DNA of 64,000 bases from Megalonaias nervosa (Eukaryota; Mollusca; Bivalvia; Unionida; Unionidae): the NCBI GenBank assembly GCA_016617855.1, contig JAECUM010009388.1, positions 42,513-106,512 on the forward strand, in the 5' to 3' direction. Position 1 is the stretch's first letter. The number at the start of each line of letters is the position of its first letter. Positions 61,375 to 64,000 of this stretch are shown here, one piece after another. The notes beneath the pieces were generated by a model. The model saw only the letters and a program-made list of their open reading frames with translations, was not told the origin of the DNA and searched no databases. A program made the translations under genes and the position numbers.

Positions 61375-62630
61375 TTATGTATGAAGAAGCTTAAAAGGTG
61401 TGGTGCGGATTGCGTTTTTTAAGAATGTATAGCATATAATAAAAAATAAGAAAAAAATATACTCTACCAATATAAATTTTTGTATGATTCAAAGAATTTT
61501 CTCAATGTAGTTTCATTTCCCCTCATTTTAAATGTCGCTGTTATAGCAGCAGGTATCTTGCATTGTGTATGCACGATTTATATGTACAGAGCATTTTTTA
61601 AAATCCTGCAGCTCATCATCTATATTAGGTTGCTCCAGCTCCTATAAGTAGCATGGATTTAACATTGCACTCAATGACAACTATATTTTTGCAAATTACA
61701 AAAGTATGCAAAGACAGAAGAGCAGGGTATGGTTTAAAATTTACAAGATCTGAAAGAAATAAATAATCCCCAGCTTGAATGCAATTTAAACAGAACTTTA
61801 ATTTACTTGAGATTCATGTACATTATTGTTCTTCAATTAAATGTAATTCTGGGCCTTTTCGATCACTTTTCCAGTATTGTTTGAAGCTAACCTAAAAGTC
61901 ATGAACTTTTCAAGATTGAGCAAACCCTACAGTCATGACATATACATGTAACAACTCAACTCTAAATTGTTGCTTACTGACAGTCTTTGAGTAGCAAATA
62001 GAAACTTAAATCTTGGTTTCATTGCTAAATAAAATATCATGAACACAGCATTATGCCAAATTAATCTGGAAATAGGAGACATTCCAAAGTTTTAATAATT
62101 ATTATTCCCCATATCCATCCCACTCTCTAGCAGTAATGTTGTACTTTATATCTTTGGGGAAAAATGTGCAACTAAATATCAAATTACAAAGGCAGGTGTT
62201 CAAATGCATCCTTTCCAAAGCCTGCAAAGTATTTCTTTTCGATGTTGAGAAAAGCTGCTTCAAAGGACTCCAGTTCATATCTTGGTCAGTCAATTCCTAA
62301 AATCCAGTCAAAGTTGTTTAGATATAGAACTCCCAGACTTCTCAAACCTTAATAGAGACAAGTGAGACCATCAGCACAAATCCTAGAGGTTGCACTAAGA
62401 AAAAATAAATGACCGTGGACTCGTAAGACTATGCAAGCAATCCTGGAGATATATTCACTTTTCTGTAGGTGGCAATATGCATGTTGTAACTTCTGTAAAT
62501 TCAAGAGACTTTTATAGCAATTGACCACCCCACCCATTTTATAGATGAATCCCAAGAAGGGACTTAATTTCTATTGGCTTAAAAGAATTTCCAGGAATTC
62601 AAGGTAAGACCATTTCTTTCTTTGAACTAC
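61375..62630. other. AT-rich sequence without recognised features
   Basis: Expected to hold intron sequence of TADA2B upstream of the first visible exon. Short open frames only; none resembles ZZ or SANT domains. Confidence 0.4.
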
Positions 62631-62639
62631 AGAATTTAA

Positions 62640-63100
62640 AGTATTTCTGATATTCTTCAGCGATAACAGGATTTTCAAATTAGCTGCTATAGTAGCCATA
62701 TTGGATGTCAGATTGGAACCAGTTTCATTCAGGACATCATTTGAAGTCTTTCAGTGAAAACTTCATGACAATGTGACTATCATTCAGATGAAGTAGTAAC
62801 AAGAAGATTTTCAAGAGGGCTGTCATGGCATCCATGGATGTTTGATTGGCATCAATTACAGTTAGGACCAACTAGGTAACACAAGTCTATCTTTGAAAAC
62901 ACCATGCTGATATAGCCACTAACGGGGGAGTAGATTAACAATATTTTCAAGGGTCACCTTGCATTGTTTTAATTTAAGACCAACAAGACATTAAAAGAAC
63001 TCTTCTGATGAAAACCCCATGCCAAAATGATTTTTCATTTAAGAGTAATGATAACAAGCTGTGTGTACAGTCTACTGTCAGATGTTAGTGTTTGCTGAAA
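62640..63100. repeat. dispersed repeat family C copy
   Basis: ATTGGATGTCAG, TTTCATTCAGGAC, GAAGTCTTTCAGTGAAAAC, AGTAACAAGAAGATTTTCAA and ACCAACTAG recur, in about three degenerate units. Confidence 0.68.
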
Positions 63101-63622
63101 AGAGGCTGTGAAAAGCATTTCGGGCTTTAATTCCTCATAAATATTAATTATTATATATACATGTTAATGTGCTACTGTGAAAATAAAGACAGTTTAGAAA
63201 TAAAATACATGTTTGTTAATTATTAATTTCCTCTGTAACTTCCAAAAACATTACATTTCAGACAGGTCAAAATGGGACAGTACTCAGACACAAAAAAATT
63301 AAAATAGCTTTCTTTATCATTGCAAGTACATAGAACTATGGATGTTTGGTACATCTGTGGAGTCATTTTATATTGTGTTTGAATAACAATCTGATTAAAT
63401 TCAGATCTCTGCTGTGCTACGTGAAGATCTGACGACGACTGCTTAGGGGTAATGTTCTGATGACCTATAAATTAACCAATGGAAATGCAGCTTTCAAAAA
63501 TCTGAAAGTGAATAAAATCGTTCGGTATACATTCATGCTCTTCATCCACACTGCTCAGTCTCCAAAAGCGAAGATATAAGACTTCATCTGATTGGCTGAT
63601 AAAATTAGCAATTATGGTAATA

Positions 63623-64000
63623 CAGTCCTACCCGTTTATGTCGACATCCTCGGGCCCGAGGAAATATTGTCGACATAGGCGGATGTCAAGATAAGTGTTG
63701 GGGGGGGTCTGAAAAAAAGATACAAGTTAAATTCGTCAGTAAGGGGTGACCTGTCGTCAGTGAGTAGCATTTACACTCTGAGAAAAAAAGAACAATGCAA
63801 ATTTTGATTACATGAAGACAAAACCAGTGTGAAATACGCTTGTATATTGACAAATTACATTTTGGTTACCTTTGTGTAATAAAATCCACAATAAAATATT
63901 GAATCGGTCACATCCTGAGATGAAAAACATTCACTAATATTCAATGTCGGCATAAGCACATGGTTGCATAGTTGTTATTTACACGCTTCAAGTACATGTA
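63623..64000. mobile_element. left end of another Tigger-like element, runs off window
   Basis: TA followed by CAGTCCTACCCGTTTATGTC, with the motif GTCGACAT(A/C) repeated just inside (GTCGACATCC, GTCGACATAGGCGGATGTC). This is the CAGT-plus-subterminal-repeat style of the other Tigger-like elements here. The other end is outside the window. Confidence 0.55.

Noticed and set aside
57901..64000. ZZ and SANT exons of TADA2B in the window
   Set aside because: I looked for the expected Cys-rich ZZ and FG-NW SANT motifs on the minus strand and did not find them; they probably lie beyond 64000.

Overview
The window is eukaryotic: AT-rich, intron-rich and crowded with transposons and dispersed repeats. 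A marine lophotrochozoan, probably a bivalve mollusc, fits best (repeat style, tRNA-derived SINE, DIRS elements, low GC), but the species cannot be fixed from this sequence.

Host gene. One host gene is recognisable, on the minus strand across most of the window: the SAGA subunit TADA2B (Ada2b). Thirteen coding exons between 57957 and 6165 (57, 104, 73, 184, 80, 72, 65, 56, 32, 84, 89, 63 and 123 bp) join with consistent phases, GT/AG borders and a stop codon, giving about 359 residues. They cover the linker after the SANT domain, the conserved GPLSPS block, the basic helical middle and the C-terminal SWIRM domain. The ZZ and SANT exons are not seen and probably lie beyond position 64000. The first seven exons are in 34379-57957; the last six are separated by large transposon-filled introns, the biggest being about 16 kb.

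Mobile DNA. The introns are a nested stack of elements. (1) A hAT-like family with termini CAGACCTGCCAACCCT and 6-bp target duplications: two nearly complete 2.8-kb copies (8423-11209, 50475-53287), one copy lacking one end (17678-20345), two roughly 800-bp non-autonomous copies (6868-7675, 12612-13410) and a diverged 1.4-kb relative (30326-31757). (2) A hAT-Ac/ZBED-like element (22785-25873) with an 8-bp duplication, inserted in the tyrosine-recombinase gene of a DIRS-like retroelement (22158-27013). (3) A second DIRS-like remnant (38380-40270). (4) Several pogo/Tigger-type elements at TA sites (17362-21505, 27820-29821, 35111-37113, 58866-60455, and one running off the right edge from 63623). 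(5) A tRNA-derived SINE in five copies, two split by later insertions (a hAT at 8423; a 648-bp MITE at 54747). (6) At least four further dispersed or tandem repeat families used repeatedly as landing sites.

Because many insertions retain exact target duplications inside another repeat, their order can be read directly. No RNA gene, CRISPR array, or prokaryotic or viral system is visible. No intact transposase was found; the closest are copy 3 of the hAT family and the hAT-Ac element, which has one frameshift and one in-frame stop.
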